From Methylobacterium thuringiense (lineage in GTDB: Bacteria; Pseudomonadota; Alphaproteobacteria; Rhizobiales; Beijerinckiaceae): a stretch of DNA of 64,000 nt. A model generated the notes under the pieces. It did no database searches. It worked only from the letters and a program-made list of their open reading frames with translations, and was not told where the DNA came from. The first letter of the stretch is position 1; every line of letters begins with the position of its first letter. The position numbers and the translations under genes were made by a program. The stretch lies in contig NZ_BPRA01000012.1 in the NCBI RefSeq assembly GCF_022179645.1, positions 124,001-188,000 of the forward strand, given 5' to 3'. This document shows, one piece after another, positions 29,967 through 38,374 of this stretch.

Positions 29967-31120
29967 GCAGCGCGCCGGCTCTTCGCCGAGGGCGGTTTCG
30001 CCCGCGAGGCGCCCTTGCGGGCCACGTTCGCCCGAGTCCCGCGCGGCGCAGCTTCCTGAAGCCGGTTGCGGAGCAGGCTGAGCACGGCGGCCTCCTCGGG
30101 CTTCAGCCGGTCGAGGTCTTCCGCCAGTTCGTCCTCGACCGCCTCCTTGACCTGCAGCAGCAGCGCACCTTCGAGGTAGCAGTCGACGACCTGCGGATGG
30201 ATGTAGCATTTCCGGCAGATCGTCGGCGTGTTGCCCAGCCGGCTCGCGACGGATTCGATGGCGTCGCGCACGTTGCGCTTGGCCTTGGCCTCGCTGTCGA
30301 AGCTCTCAAATTCCTTCAGCGCCAGCGCCGCCAGCACCGTGCCGGCCCAGGTCCGGAAATCCTTGGCGGTAAAATCCTGGCCCGTGATCTCGCGCAGGTA
30401 GGCGTTGACGTCCGACGAAGTCACGTCGCGGCGCGCGCCGTCTTCGTCGAGATACTGGAACAGCTCCTGGCCCGGCAGGTCCTGGCAGGCCTTGACGATC
30501 TTGGCGACGCGCCGGTCGCGGATCGAGAGGTTCCACTCCTTGCCGCTCTTGCCCTTGAAGCGGAAGGTCAGCTCGGCCCCGGAGATCTTCACGTGCCGGT
30601 CGCGCAGCGTAGAGAGGCCGTAGCTCTTGTTCGAGCGGGCGTAATCGTCGTTGCCGACGCGGATCAGGGTACTTTCGAGGAGGTGCACCACCGTCGCCAG
30701 CACCTTCTCGCGGCTCAACCCGCGCTTGCCCATATCGGCGTCGATGCGGGCGCGGATGCCGGGCAGTGCGTCGGCGAAGCTCATGATGCGCTCGAATTTC
30801 GTCGTCTCGCGCGCCTGCCGGAACTCGGGATGGTAGCGGTACTGCTTGCGCCCCTTGGCGTCGCGCCCCGTCGCCTGGATATGGCCGTTGGCATGGCGGC
30901 AGATCCAGACGTCGGTATAGGCCGGAGGGATCGCGAGTTTCCTGATCCGGGCGATCAGCACTTTGTCACGGATCGTGGTGCCGTCGGCATCCTGGAAGGA
31001 AAAGCCCGTGCCGCTGCGCCTGCGCGTCAGGCCCGGCTTCGAATCGTCGACGTAGCGCAGGCCGGCCTCGATTGCGGCCTCGCGCGGATCGACGGTTCCG
31101 GTGTCCTCGCAGGCTGACAT
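29963..31120 (-). CDS. DNA topoisomerase IB
   Basis: A 385-residue poxvirus-like type IB topoisomerase that relaxes supercoils by nicking one strand. The N-terminal domain has the TDVWICRHANGHIQATGRDAKGR signature, kept here in pieces at about 69-91. The catalytic domain holds RVGNDDYARSNKSYGL, the active-site KxxRD helix and the nucleophile Tyr306 in ICRKCYIHPQV. The basic Ala/Lys/Arg-rich tail after 345 probably contacts DNA. Bacterial members are common in Rhizobiales and often linked to stress tolerance. The stop codon lies inside a dispersed repeat. Confidence 0.93.
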   Translation of the reverse strand: MSACEDTGTVDPREAAIEAGLRYVDDSKPGLTRRRSGTGFSFQDADGTTIRDKVLIARIRKLAIPPAYTDVWICRHANGHIQATGRDAKGRKQYRYHPEFRQARETTKFERIMSFADALPGIRARIDADMGKRGLSREKVLATVVHLLESTLIRVGNDDYARSNKSYGLSTLRDRHVKISGAELTFRFKGKSGKEWNLSIRDRRVAKIVKACQDLPGQELFQYLDEDGARRDVTSSDVNAYLREITGQDFTAKDFRTWAGTVLAALALKEFESFDSEAKAKRNVRDAIESVASRLGNTPTICRKCYIHPQVVDCYLEGALLLQVKEAVEDELAEDLDRLKPEEAAVLSLLRNRLQEAAPRGTRANVARKGASRAKPPSAKSRRAA

Positions 31121-31221
31121 GCTGGCTTTCTCACGCGACGCGAGGGCTCAACCGGCAGCGAACGGGGCGTGTTCCGGCATCCCGTGCCGCACCTGACGAG
31201 GCCGTGCTACATCCCGCCGCG

Positions 31222-32367
31222 ATGAACGCCCCGATACCGCAAAAGAAGACCCTCGCCTTCGTCGTGACGGAGGACTGGTTCTTCGCCTCGCATTTCCTGC
31301 CGATGGCGCGCGCGGCCGTGGCGATGGGCCTGTCGGTGGCGGTGATCACGCGGGTGCGCGCCCACAGGGCCGTCATCGAGGCGGCCGGCGCGCGGGTGAT
31401 CGAACTGGAGGCCGAGCGCTCCAGCCTCAACCCGATGGCGGCGGGCTACGCCGCCGGGCAACTCGCGGCGATCCTGAAGGCCTTGAAGGCGGACATCGTC
31501 CATTGCATCGCGCTGCGCGGTATCCTCGTCGGCGGCACGGCGGCGGCGATGACGGGCATTCCCGACCGCGTCTACGCGCTCACCGGCCTCGGCCTCCTCG
31601 GCGCCCGCGAGGACCGCACCGGCAAGCTCGCGCGGCTCGCCCTGAAGGGCCTGATCCGCGGGCCGCTGGCGAGCCGGCGCACCCGCTACCTGTTCGAGAA
31701 CGCGGACGATGCCCGCGCACTCGGGCTCGATCCGTCCGACACCGCCGTGACCATCGTCGGCGGCGCCGGCGTCGACCCGGATGCCTTCGTGCCGCGCCCG
31801 CTGCCGCCCCCGCCGCCGCTCGAGGTTGCGATCGTGGCGCGGATGCTGTGGTCGAAGGGCATCGACGTCGCGGTCGAGGCCGTGCGGCTGGCGCGAGGGC
31901 AGGGGGCCGCGGTCGCGCTCTCGCTCTACGGCGCGCCCGACGCCTCCAACCGCCGCGCCATCCCCGAGGCGACTTTGCGGGCGTGGAGCCGCGACGGTGT
32001 CACCTGGCACGGGCCGACGCGCGACGTCGCAGGCGTGTTTGCCGCCCACCACGTCGGCTGCCTGCCCTCGCGTGGCGGCGAGGGTCTGCCGCGCACGCTC
32101 CTGGAAGCGGCTTCCAGCGGCCGGGCGATCCTCACCAGTGACGTGCCGGGCTGCCGCGACCTCGTCCGCGACGGCGTCGAGGGACTGCTGGTGCCGCCGG
32201 GCGATGCGCAGGCGCTCGCTGCGGCGCTGATGCGGCTTGCCGGAGACCCGGCGCTGGTCGAGCGGATGGGCGAGGCGGCCCGCGCCCGCATCCTGCAGGG
32301 CGGCTACACGGAGGCGGCCATCGGCAGCGCGGTTGCCGGGATCTATTCGGAATTGCTCTCCCCGTGA
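31222..32367 (+). CDS. Glycosyltransferase family 4 protein
   Basis: A 381-residue GT-B glycosyltransferase. The N-terminal half binds the acceptor (VVTEDWFFASHFLPMARAA). The C-terminal half has the nucleotide-sugar site with the E-x7-E type motif (GEGLPRTLLEAASSGRAIL). It likely transfers a sugar to a lipid or capsular acceptor at the inner membrane; donor and acceptor are unknown. Its stop overlaps the start of the following methyltransferase gene (GTGA), so the two are coupled. Confidence 0.88.
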   Translation: MNAPIPQKKTLAFVVTEDWFFASHFLPMARAAVAMGLSVAVITRVRAHRAVIEAAGARVIELEAERSSLNPMAAGYAAGQLAAILKALKADIVHCIALRGILVGGTAAAMTGIPDRVYALTGLGLLGAREDRTGKLARLALKGLIRGPLASRRTRYLFENADDARALGLDPSDTAVTIVGGAGVDPDAFVPRPLPPPPPLEVAIVARMLWSKGIDVAVEAVRLARGQGAAVALSLYGAPDASNRRAIPEATLRAWSRDGVTWHGPTRDVAGVFAAHHVGCLPSRGGEGLPRTLLEAASSGRAILTSDVPGCRDLVRDGVEGLLVPPGDAQALAAALMRLAGDPALVERMGEAARARILQGGYTEAAIGSAVAGIYSELLSP

Positions 32368-33020
32368 CGCCCTCCCGCGATCCTCTCGGCTTCATCCGCG
32401 CCAACACCCGCCTCAGGCCGGTGCCCTACGCGCCAGAGATCCGGCTGCACGTCGCCGACGAGGCGACCGAGCTCTGGCAGAAGACCGAGGACGAACTGGA
32501 AGAGATCGGCCTGCCGCCCCCGTTCTGGGCCTTCGCCTGGGCCGGTGGACAGGCGCTCGCGCGCTACATCCTCGACCATCCCGAGACGGTTGCGGGCAAG
32601 CGCCTGCTCGACTTCGCCTCCGGCTCCGGCCTCGTCGCCATCGCCGCCGCGAAGGCCGGGGCGGCGCATGTGCTGGCGAGCGACCTCGACGCCTTCGCCC
32701 TCGCCGCAATCCCCCTCAACGCCGCCGAGAACGGCGTCGCCGACCGGATCACCGCGACGGGCGACGACCTGATCGGCCGCGTCGGCCCGTTCGACGGCGT
32801 CCTCGCCGCCGACATCTTCTACGAGCGCGACCTCGCCGGTGCCGTGGGGGCGTGGCTCGACGGCCTGCAGGCGCAGGGCACCCTGGTTCTCATCGGCGAT
32901 CCCGGCCGCTCCTACCTGCCCCGCGACCGGCTGGAGGCGATCGCGACCTACGCGGTGCCGGTGACGCGCTCGCTGGAGGATGCCGAGATCAAACAGTCGA
33001 GCGTGTGGCGGTTCCGGTGA
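32364..33020 (+). CDS. Class I SAM-dependent methyltransferase (ETFB-lysine methyltransferase-like)
   Basis: A 218-residue Rossmann-fold methyltransferase. It has the SAM motif LLDFASGSGLVAIAAAKAGA, the acidic loop SDLDAFALAAIPLNA and the post-I segment FDGVLAADIFYE. The pattern PFWAFAWAGGQALARYI and DxDxxAxxAxxxNA is that of family-16 protein-lysine methyltransferases such as the ETF-beta enzyme of alphaproteobacteria and mitochondria. It starts at GTG 32364, overlapping the upstream stop. The substrate is inferred from family resemblance only. Confidence 0.82.
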   Translation: MTPSRDPLGFIRANTRLRPVPYAPEIRLHVADEATELWQKTEDELEEIGLPPPFWAFAWAGGQALARYILDHPETVAGKRLLDFASGSGLVAIAAAKAGAAHVLASDLDAFALAAIPLNAAENGVADRITATGDDLIGRVGPFDGVLAADIFYERDLAGAVGAWLDGLQAQGTLVLIGDPGRSYLPRDRLEAIATYAVPVTRSLEDAEIKQSSVWRFR

Positions 33021-33204
33021 GGTCGCGGCACGGGGCCGATAGGGCGATCCTCCGACGCCGGGCGACGGCCGATCACCAAGCATCGGGAAGATCGGGCGTC
33101 CCACTCTGCGGCATGGGAAAACCCGGTGCGCACTCTTCTCAGGTATGGGTATCGGGCTTACCCTGCCGACACTGGTAAACGCCGCGCCAGGGAGGTTTCA
33201 TTCC

Positions 33205-33693
33205 ATGTCTCGTCTGATTCTCGCCGCCTCGATCCTCGCCATGACCTGTGCAGCGAGCGGGCCGGCCTCGGCCCTCTCCGCGAGCGAGTGTTCCGTCAAG
33301 TACCAGGCCGCCAAGAAGGACGGCTCGCTCGGCGCCACGAAGTGGAACGACTTCCGCAAGGCCCAGTGCGGCGCCGACGCGCAACCGGCCGCGGCGACCA
33401 CGACCACGGCCCCCGCACCCGCCCCGACGGAGGCGGCCAAGCCCGCTCCGACCCAGACCGCCGCCAAGCCCGAACCGACCGCGAAGCCGACGACCCCGGC
33501 GGCCTCCGGCTCCGCGGTCTTCCCGAGCAAGATCGACCCGAAATACGCCAGCGAATCCGCCGGCAAGCAGCGTCAGAAGACCTGCCTCGACCAGTACAAC
33601 GTCAACAAGGCCAACGGCGGCAACGGCGGCCTGAACTGGATCATGAAGGGCGGCGGATATTACTCGGAGTGCAACAAGCGGCTGAAGGTCTGA
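33205..33693 (+). CDS. Exported protein with two Cys-x3-Tyr modules
   Basis: A 162-residue periplasmic protein. Signal peptide 1-24 (ending GPASALS). Module 1 covers C29-x3-Y33-x3-K37, W47, F50 and C55. A Thr/Ala/Pro-rich linker runs from 58 to 100. Module 2 has C127-x3-Y131-x3-K135, W145 and C156. The two modules share spacing and probably each close a disulfide. The layout resembles small PsiF-like repeat proteins, but I do not assign the family. GGGAGG lies ten bases before the ATG at 33205. Confidence 0.7.
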   Translation: MSRLILAASILAMTCAASGPASALSASECSVKYQAAKKDGSLGATKWNDFRKAQCGADAQPAAATTTTAPAPAPTEAAKPAPTQTAAKPEPTAKPTTPAASGSAVFPSKIDPKYASESAGKQRQKTCLDQYNVNKANGGNGGLNWIMKGGGYYSECNKRLKV

Positions 33694-33802
33694 CCAGCCG
33701 CGCCGGGCCCGGGCCGATCAGGCTCGGGTCTCCGACAGGGTGATTGCCTCAGCGGAGCGAGACGCGGCGGCACCCTGCCGCGCCCTGCGTATGAGAGCCG
33801 TT

Positions 33803-33876
33803 TGGAGCGGGTACCGGGAATCGAACCCGGGTATTCAGCTTGGAAGGCTGCTGCTCTACCATTGAGCTACACCCGC
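33803..33876 (-). tRNA. tRNA-Gly(TCC)
   Basis: A 74-nt cloverleaf on the minus strand: GCGGGTG/TACCCGC acceptor, TAGCTCAATGGTAGAGC D-arm, anticodon loop CTTCCAA (TCC), GGTTCGATTCC T-arm and encoded CCA. It is separated from tRNA-Tyr by 59 bp and probably cotranscribed with it. Confidence 0.97.
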
Positions 33877-33935
33877 ATGCGGCGCCGGATAGCATGGCGC
33901 CGCGGCGTTGAGAAGATGTGTCGATCAGGCTGGTT

Positions 33936-34019
33936 TGGTGGGGGAAGTAGGACTCGAACCTACGAAGCTTACGCAGCGGATTTACAGTCCGCCCCCTTTG
34001 CCGCTCGGGACATTCCCCC
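33936..34019 (-). tRNA. tRNA-Tyr(GTA)
   Basis: An 84-nt class II tRNA with GGGGGAA/TTCCCCC acceptor stem, anticodon loop CTGTAAA (GTA), a long variable arm and encoded CCA. It is upstream of tRNA-Gly on the same strand. Confidence 0.97.
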
Positions 34020-34128
34020 AAACCGCAGGACCGCCCCAAGGGGTGGTCTCGACAGGGCGTCCTTATGGTGAGGGCGTTTCCGGGTGTCAACTGGATCGCG
34101 CGGGTCGTGAGCACCGTGTCCCGCAGTG

Positions 34129-35928
34129 TCACTCCGGTGCCGCGAGATCGCTGATGCGCAACTGCGCGCGCTCGGCCCCGCGCCAGCGGTCGGTGGAGAG
34201 GGTGCCGGCGACGTGGAAGTCCTGGCCGACGCCGCCGAGCAGCGCCATCCCGAGCGGCCCCTGCGCGACCCGGAAGGCGATGGCGCCGACGGTCTGGCCG
34301 TCGCGGCTCCGAAACCGGGCGCGGACGTGCCCGTTGCCGACCACCGCCGCGTCGACGAGGCGGTGGCGGGGGAGGACGAGGACCGGCTCCGGCGCACCCT
34401 GGCCGAAGGGCCCGGCGCGCTGGATGGTTTTCACGAGTTCGGCACTGGCGCCGCCGGCGCTGACGGTGCCGTCGATCAGCAGTGCCTCCGCCTCGCGGGC
34501 TTCGGCCACGGCCGAGGCGAGGGCGGTCGCGAGATGCGTGGTGAAGGCGGAAAAATCCGAAGAGGGCAGGGTGACGCCCGCGGCCATGGCGTGGCCCCCG
34601 CCTTTCAGTGCCAGGCCCGCCTCGACCGCGGCGTGCACGGCGCGGCCGAGATCGGCCCCGAGGATCGAGCGGCCGGAGCCGGTGGCGGTGCCGTCGGGGC
34701 GGATCGCGAAAGCGAAGGCCGGGCGGCCGAAGCGCTCCTTCAGACGCGCCGCGATCAGCCCAACGATGCCGGGGTGCCATTCAGGCGATCCGGTAACGAG
34801 GACCGGCCGGTCGGGCTCGGCCATCAGGTCGCGGTCCATGGCGGCCTCGGCCTCCTCGACGGCCAGCGCCTCGATCGCCTGCCGCTCGCGGTTGAGACGA
34901 TCGAGTTCGGCGGCGATGCGGGTGGCCTCGACGGGGTCGGCGGTGCCCAGCAGCCGCGCGCCGAGGCCGGCATCGCCGATGCGCCCGCCCGCATTGATGC
35001 GCGGCCCGACGAGATAGCCGAGATGCCAGGCTTCCGGCGGCTCGCTGAGGCCCGCCGCGTCGAACAGGGCGGCGATCCCCGGCCGTCCCCGGCCGCGCAT
35101 CACGGTCAGGCCCTGCACCACGAAGGCGCGGTTGAGGCCGAGCAGCGGCACGACGTCGGCGACGGTGGCGAGCGCGACGAGGTCGAGGGAATCGGTGAGC
35201 GCCGGTTCTTCGCGAGTGGCGAAGGCGCCGAGCCCGCGCAGCCGGCGGTTCAGGGCGACGAGCGTCAGGAACACCACCCCGGCCGCGCAGAGATGGCCGA
35301 GGCCCGACAGGTCGTCGAGCCGGTTGGGGTTCACCAGCGCCACCGTCGGCGGCAAGTGTTCGGTGGCGGCGTGGTGGTCGAGCACGACGGTGTCGAGGCC
35401 GAGAGCCTTGGCGGCTTCCAGGGGGGCGTGGCCTGCCGTGCCGCAATCGACGCAGACGAGGAGGCGCGCGCCGCCCTCAGCCAGCGTCGTCACCGCCGCG
35501 ACGTTGGGGCCGTAGCCCTCGGTGATGCGATCGGGGATCCAGATCTGCACCGGCACGTCGAAACTGCGGAGATAGCCGGCCAGCAGCGCGGCGCTCGCAG
35601 CGCCGTCGACGTCGTAATCGCCGAAGATGGCCACCGGCTCGCGGGCGGTGACGGCACGGGCGAGCCGGTCGACGGCGGCCTCCATGTCGACGAGCACGGA
35701 CGGGTCCGGCATCAGGTCTCGGATCTTCGGGGCCAGGAACTTTTCCGCCTGATCCGGCCGGACGCCGCGGCTGGCGAGGATGCGCGCGAGCAGGTCCGGC
35801 AGGCCGTGCGCCTGGGTCATCGTCGTGGCGAAGGCGTGCTGCGACGGGCCGGCACAGCGCTCGCGCCAGGGCCGGCCGAGCACGGACCGCGCGACGTCGA
35901 GGAAGGGGCGGGGTTGAGCGGGGATCAC
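34129..35928 (-). CDS. recJ: Single-stranded-DNA-specific exonuclease RecJ
   Basis: A 599-residue DHH-family 5'-3' exonuclease acting in recombination and mismatch repair. Motif II is FGDYDVDGAASAALL, motif IV the DHH of VVLDHHAA, and the DHHA1 domain carries the glycine-rich KGGGHAMAAG block. The C-terminal OB-fold completes the protein. It most likely starts at GTG 35928 (VIPAQPRPFLDVARSVLG), which matches the known N terminus; upstream frame residues are low-complexity and rejected. It lies upstream of the two tRNA genes on the same strand. Confidence 0.95.
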   Translation of the reverse strand: MIPAQPRPFLDVARSVLGRPWRERCAGPSQHAFATTMTQAHGLPDLLARILASRGVRPDQAEKFLAPKIRDLMPDPSVLVDMEAAVDRLARAVTAREPVAIFGDYDVDGAASAALLAGYLRSFDVPVQIWIPDRITEGYGPNVAAVTTLAEGGARLLVCVDCGTAGHAPLEAAKALGLDTVVLDHHAATEHLPPTVALVNPNRLDDLSGLGHLCAAGVVFLTLVALNRRLRGLGAFATREEPALTDSLDLVALATVADVVPLLGLNRAFVVQGLTVMRGRGRPGIAALFDAAGLSEPPEAWHLGYLVGPRINAGGRIGDAGLGARLLGTADPVEATRIAAELDRLNRERQAIEALAVEEAEAAMDRDLMAEPDRPVLVTGSPEWHPGIVGLIAARLKERFGRPAFAFAIRPDGTATGSGRSILGADLGRAVHAAVEAGLALKGGGHAMAAGVTLPSSDFSAFTTHLATALASAVAEAREAEALLIDGTVSAGGASAELVKTIQRAGPFGQGAPEPVLVLPRHRLVDAAVVGNGHVRARFRSRDGQTVGAIAFRVAQGPLGMALLGGVGQDFHVAGTLSTDRWRGAERAQLRISDLAAPE

Positions 35929-35977
35929 CGGGGCCGGTATAGCCGGAACGGTGGCGATGCGCGCCCTCGGCGAGGCT

Positions 35978-37312
35978 CTACGCCGCCATGGCCAGGGCGC
36001 GCGCCTCGCGCACCGCCGCCATGATGCGCGCCTCGTCCACCGCGAGCTCGATCGCGCGCACCGCGTGGCGGATGTTCTCCTCGGAATGGCCGGCCATGAC
36101 CTGCAGGCGGAAGCGGGCGGCGCCCTTGGCCACCGCCGGGTACTCGACGAGGTTAGCGAGCAGCCCCAGCGTCGGCAGGCGGCGGCTGACCATGCGGGCG
36201 GTGCTCTCCGCTCCGACCTTGGCGCAAACAATGGCGGAGGGGTCGCCGTAGACGTCGAGGCCGGCCTCCGCGAATTGCGCGCGCAGGCTGACGACGTTGC
36301 GCATCAGTGTTTCGCGCAAGGCCCTGCCTTCATCCGAGGCGACGATGTCGAAGGCCTTGCCGATCACCGCCGTCTGCACCGGCGAGAGCGCATTCGAGAA
36401 GGTCGTCGAGGGGCTGTAGTAACGCAGGTACTCCTTGATCGTGCGCCGGTTGGTGGCGACGAAGCCGCCATTCGAGGCGAAGGTCTTGGAGAAGCTGCCC
36501 ATCACGAGGTCGACCTTCCCGAGCATCCCCTGGATGCCGATATGGCCGCGTCCCTCCGCACCCAGCGCGCCGAGATCGTGGGCGACGTCGACCATCAGCG
36601 TCGCGCCAAATTCGTCGCAGAGCTCCTGCATCGCCGCGAGGTCGGGCGTGTCCGAGTCCATCGAGAACAGGCCCTCGGTGATGACCATGATGCCGTTCTG
36701 CGTGTCCTTCGCCCGGATCGCGGCGAGCTTCGCCCGACAATGGTCGAGGTCGAGATGGCGGAACAGGGAGATGTTCCGGGTCGAAGCGCCGGCGCCCTCC
36801 TGCAGGCAGACATGGGAAAGTGCGTCCATCACGATGTGGTCGGCCGAGCGCACGAGCCCGCGGATGACGCCGTAACCGGCTGCCCAGCCGGTGGGGTAGA
36901 GCACCGCCTGCTCCATCTCGAGGAAGTCGGCGATGCGGCACTCCAGGGCCACCGAACTCGCGGTGTTGCCGACGAGCACGGCCGAGCCAGCGCTGTGGAC
37001 GCCGAAGCGCTTCACGGCATCGGTGGCGACCTCGGCGATCTCGGGGTGAGCGGCGAGGCTGAGATAGTCCTGCGAGGAGAAGTTGATGCCCTCGATCGGA
37101 TTGCCGCCGTCGTCGCGCGCCCGGCAGGCGGTGCCGGGGCGGGTCTCGGTGGAGCGCGAGAACGGCCAATAGCCGGCCTGCCGCCGCTCCTCCTGCCACG
37201 CGAAAAAGCCGTCGCCGCGCTCCAGCAGGTTTGCGCCGGCCGGGACGCGGAAATCGCGCGCGCTGCCGGTGAGGCCGGACCGACCTGGGTCGCTGGTGTC
37301 GGTGATGCTCAT
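35978..37312 (-). CDS. Alpha-oxoamine synthase family PLP enzyme
   Basis: A 444-residue fold-type I PLP enzyme of the group containing 8-amino-7-oxononanoate synthase, 5-aminolevulinate synthase, glycine C-acetyltransferase and serine palmitoyltransferase. These condense an amino acid with an acyl thioester and release CO2. The PLP Lys lies in MGSFSKTFASNGGF, the Asp in TLMVDVAHDLGALG, and the substrate loop in NFSSQDYLSLAAHP. It has about 40 extra N-terminal residues. The SKTFASNGG form is nearer to serine-palmitoyltransferase-like members than to HemA or BioF. It stands alone, with no acyl-carrier protein or biotin gene adjacent, so the product cannot be assigned. Confidence 0.85.
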   Translation of the reverse strand: MSITDTSDPGRSGLTGSARDFRVPAGANLLERGDGFFAWQEERRQAGYWPFSRSTETRPGTACRARDDGGNPIEGINFSSQDYLSLAAHPEIAEVATDAVKRFGVHSAGSAVLVGNTASSVALECRIADFLEMEQAVLYPTGWAAGYGVIRGLVRSADHIVMDALSHVCLQEGAGASTRNISLFRHLDLDHCRAKLAAIRAKDTQNGIMVITEGLFSMDSDTPDLAAMQELCDEFGATLMVDVAHDLGALGAEGRGHIGIQGMLGKVDLVMGSFSKTFASNGGFVATNRRTIKEYLRYYSPSTTFSNALSPVQTAVIGKAFDIVASDEGRALRETLMRNVVSLRAQFAEAGLDVYGDPSAIVCAKVGAESTARMVSRRLPTLGLLANLVEYPAVAKGAARFRLQVMAGHSEENIRHAVRAIELAVDEARIMAAVREARALAMAA

Positions 37313-37616
37313 GACGTGCCCGCCTGTCGCGCTTGTCGTTGCGCGTAATGGAAAGAGTTTTGCGGGCGCGGCTTGTTTTTGGCTTAATTCTGAAGGCGTT
37401 GGCGCCGAGGCCTTCGGACTCACTTAACGGATGATGTCCAGAGATGGTTTCGGTTTTCCGAAGCACAATGAATTCGACAAGGTTATTGGGTCGTTACAGC
37501 CTCTGGTCGGTTGGCGGAGCTTCGACTGTCCGGGTTTTCGTCGCGTGCTGCGATCGCAGATTGCTCGATCGATGAGCTTTGCGTACCTTGCCCGAAGCGG
37601 TCTTCGAGATACGAGC
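37313..37616. other. Intergenic region before the toxin-antitoxin locus
   Basis: About 300 bp with lower GC than the flanks and no gene I can support. It must hold the promoter of the vapBC locus and that of the divergent synthase gene, but I see no clear -35/-10 pair or operator palindrome. Confidence 0.4.
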
Positions 37617-37865
37617 ATGACGACGCTGACGATCTGAAATCTCGACGCGCGCGTAAACGCCAGTCTTCGCGACCGGACGACCCGTAACGGCCGCAGCGCG
37701 GAAGACGAGGCACACCGTATCCTCGCCGAGATTTTGACGAACCCACCACCGTCCGAACTCAATTTGGCCGAGGCGATCCGACGCCGTTTCGCGCGCATAG
37801 GTGGGATCGAATTGGAACCGCATCCGCCCGTCGCGATCACGGACCCCACCCACCTCGATCGATGA
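37617..37865 (+). pseudogene. VapB/FitA-type antitoxin gene interrupted by a stop at codon 7
   Basis: The frame from ATG 37617 reads MTTLTI, TGA (37635-37637), then NLDARVNASLRDR and on through NGRSAEDEAHRILAEIL and LAEAIRRRFARIGGIELEP to a stop at 37863-37865 that overlaps the toxin ATG (ATGA). FitA-like ribbon-helix-helix antitoxins begin with the strand T-I-R-N-L-D, so the TGA replaces an expected CGA (Arg). One base change therefore destroys the DNA-binding strand. All 75 codons after it remain open and family-like, showing recent loss. A TTG at codon 40 (37734) could restart and give the toxin-binding tail only. Sequencing error and readthrough are the alternatives. Confidence 0.85.
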
Positions 37866-38293
37866 TCGTGCTCGACACGAACGTGATCTCCGAACTCATG
37901 CGGCCCGAACCGAACCCGGCCGTTACCGCCTGGGTAGCCGCGCAACCACGCGATGCGCTCTATCCGACCAGTATCAATCGCGCCGAGATTCTGTACGGGA
38001 TCGCAGCCATGCCGGCCGGAAAGCGCCGCGACGGAGCCGCTGCGCTGGTCGAGGCCATGTTTGCCGAAGAATTCGCTGGGCGGATTCTCCCATTCGCAGC
38101 GGAAGCCGCACCTCATTTCGCCCGCATCGTGGCAGAACGACGCCGGGCAGGGATGCCAATCGAAGGCTTCGATGCCCTGATTGCGGCGGCGACACTGGCT
38201 GCCGGGGGCTTCATCGCCACACGCGATATCGGCGGCTTCGCGAATTGCGGCCTCACCATCGTGAATCCCTGGACAGTATCCGACCCAGAATAG
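37862..38293 (+). CDS. vapC: VapC-type PIN-domain ribonuclease toxin
   Basis: A 143-residue PIN-domain endoribonuclease, normally held by its cognate VapB/FitA antitoxin and cleaving tRNA or rRNA when freed. The four acidic metal-binding residues are present: Asp5 (VLDTNVISEL), Glu42 (INRAEILYGI), Asp104 (GFDALIAAA) and Asp122 (ATRDIGGF). Its ATG overlaps the stop of the antitoxin frame, the usual coupled layout. The antitoxin has a nonsense codon, yet the toxin is intact, which is unexpected. It may be poorly expressed because of polarity, neutralised by another antitoxin, or tolerated. Confidence 0.92.
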   Translation: MIVLDTNVISELMRPEPNPAVTAWVAAQPRDALYPTSINRAEILYGIAAMPAGKRRDGAAALVEAMFAEEFAGRILPFAAEAAPHFARIVAERRRAGMPIEGFDALIAAATLAAGGFIATRDIGGFANCGLTIVNPWTVSDPE

Positions 38294-38374
38294 CTCTGCA
38301 GCCGAACGATGGGCGCACGAATGGGTGTCGATGCCGGGTTGCGTTTGCCTCGGTGGTAGGAGCCGGATGCATGG

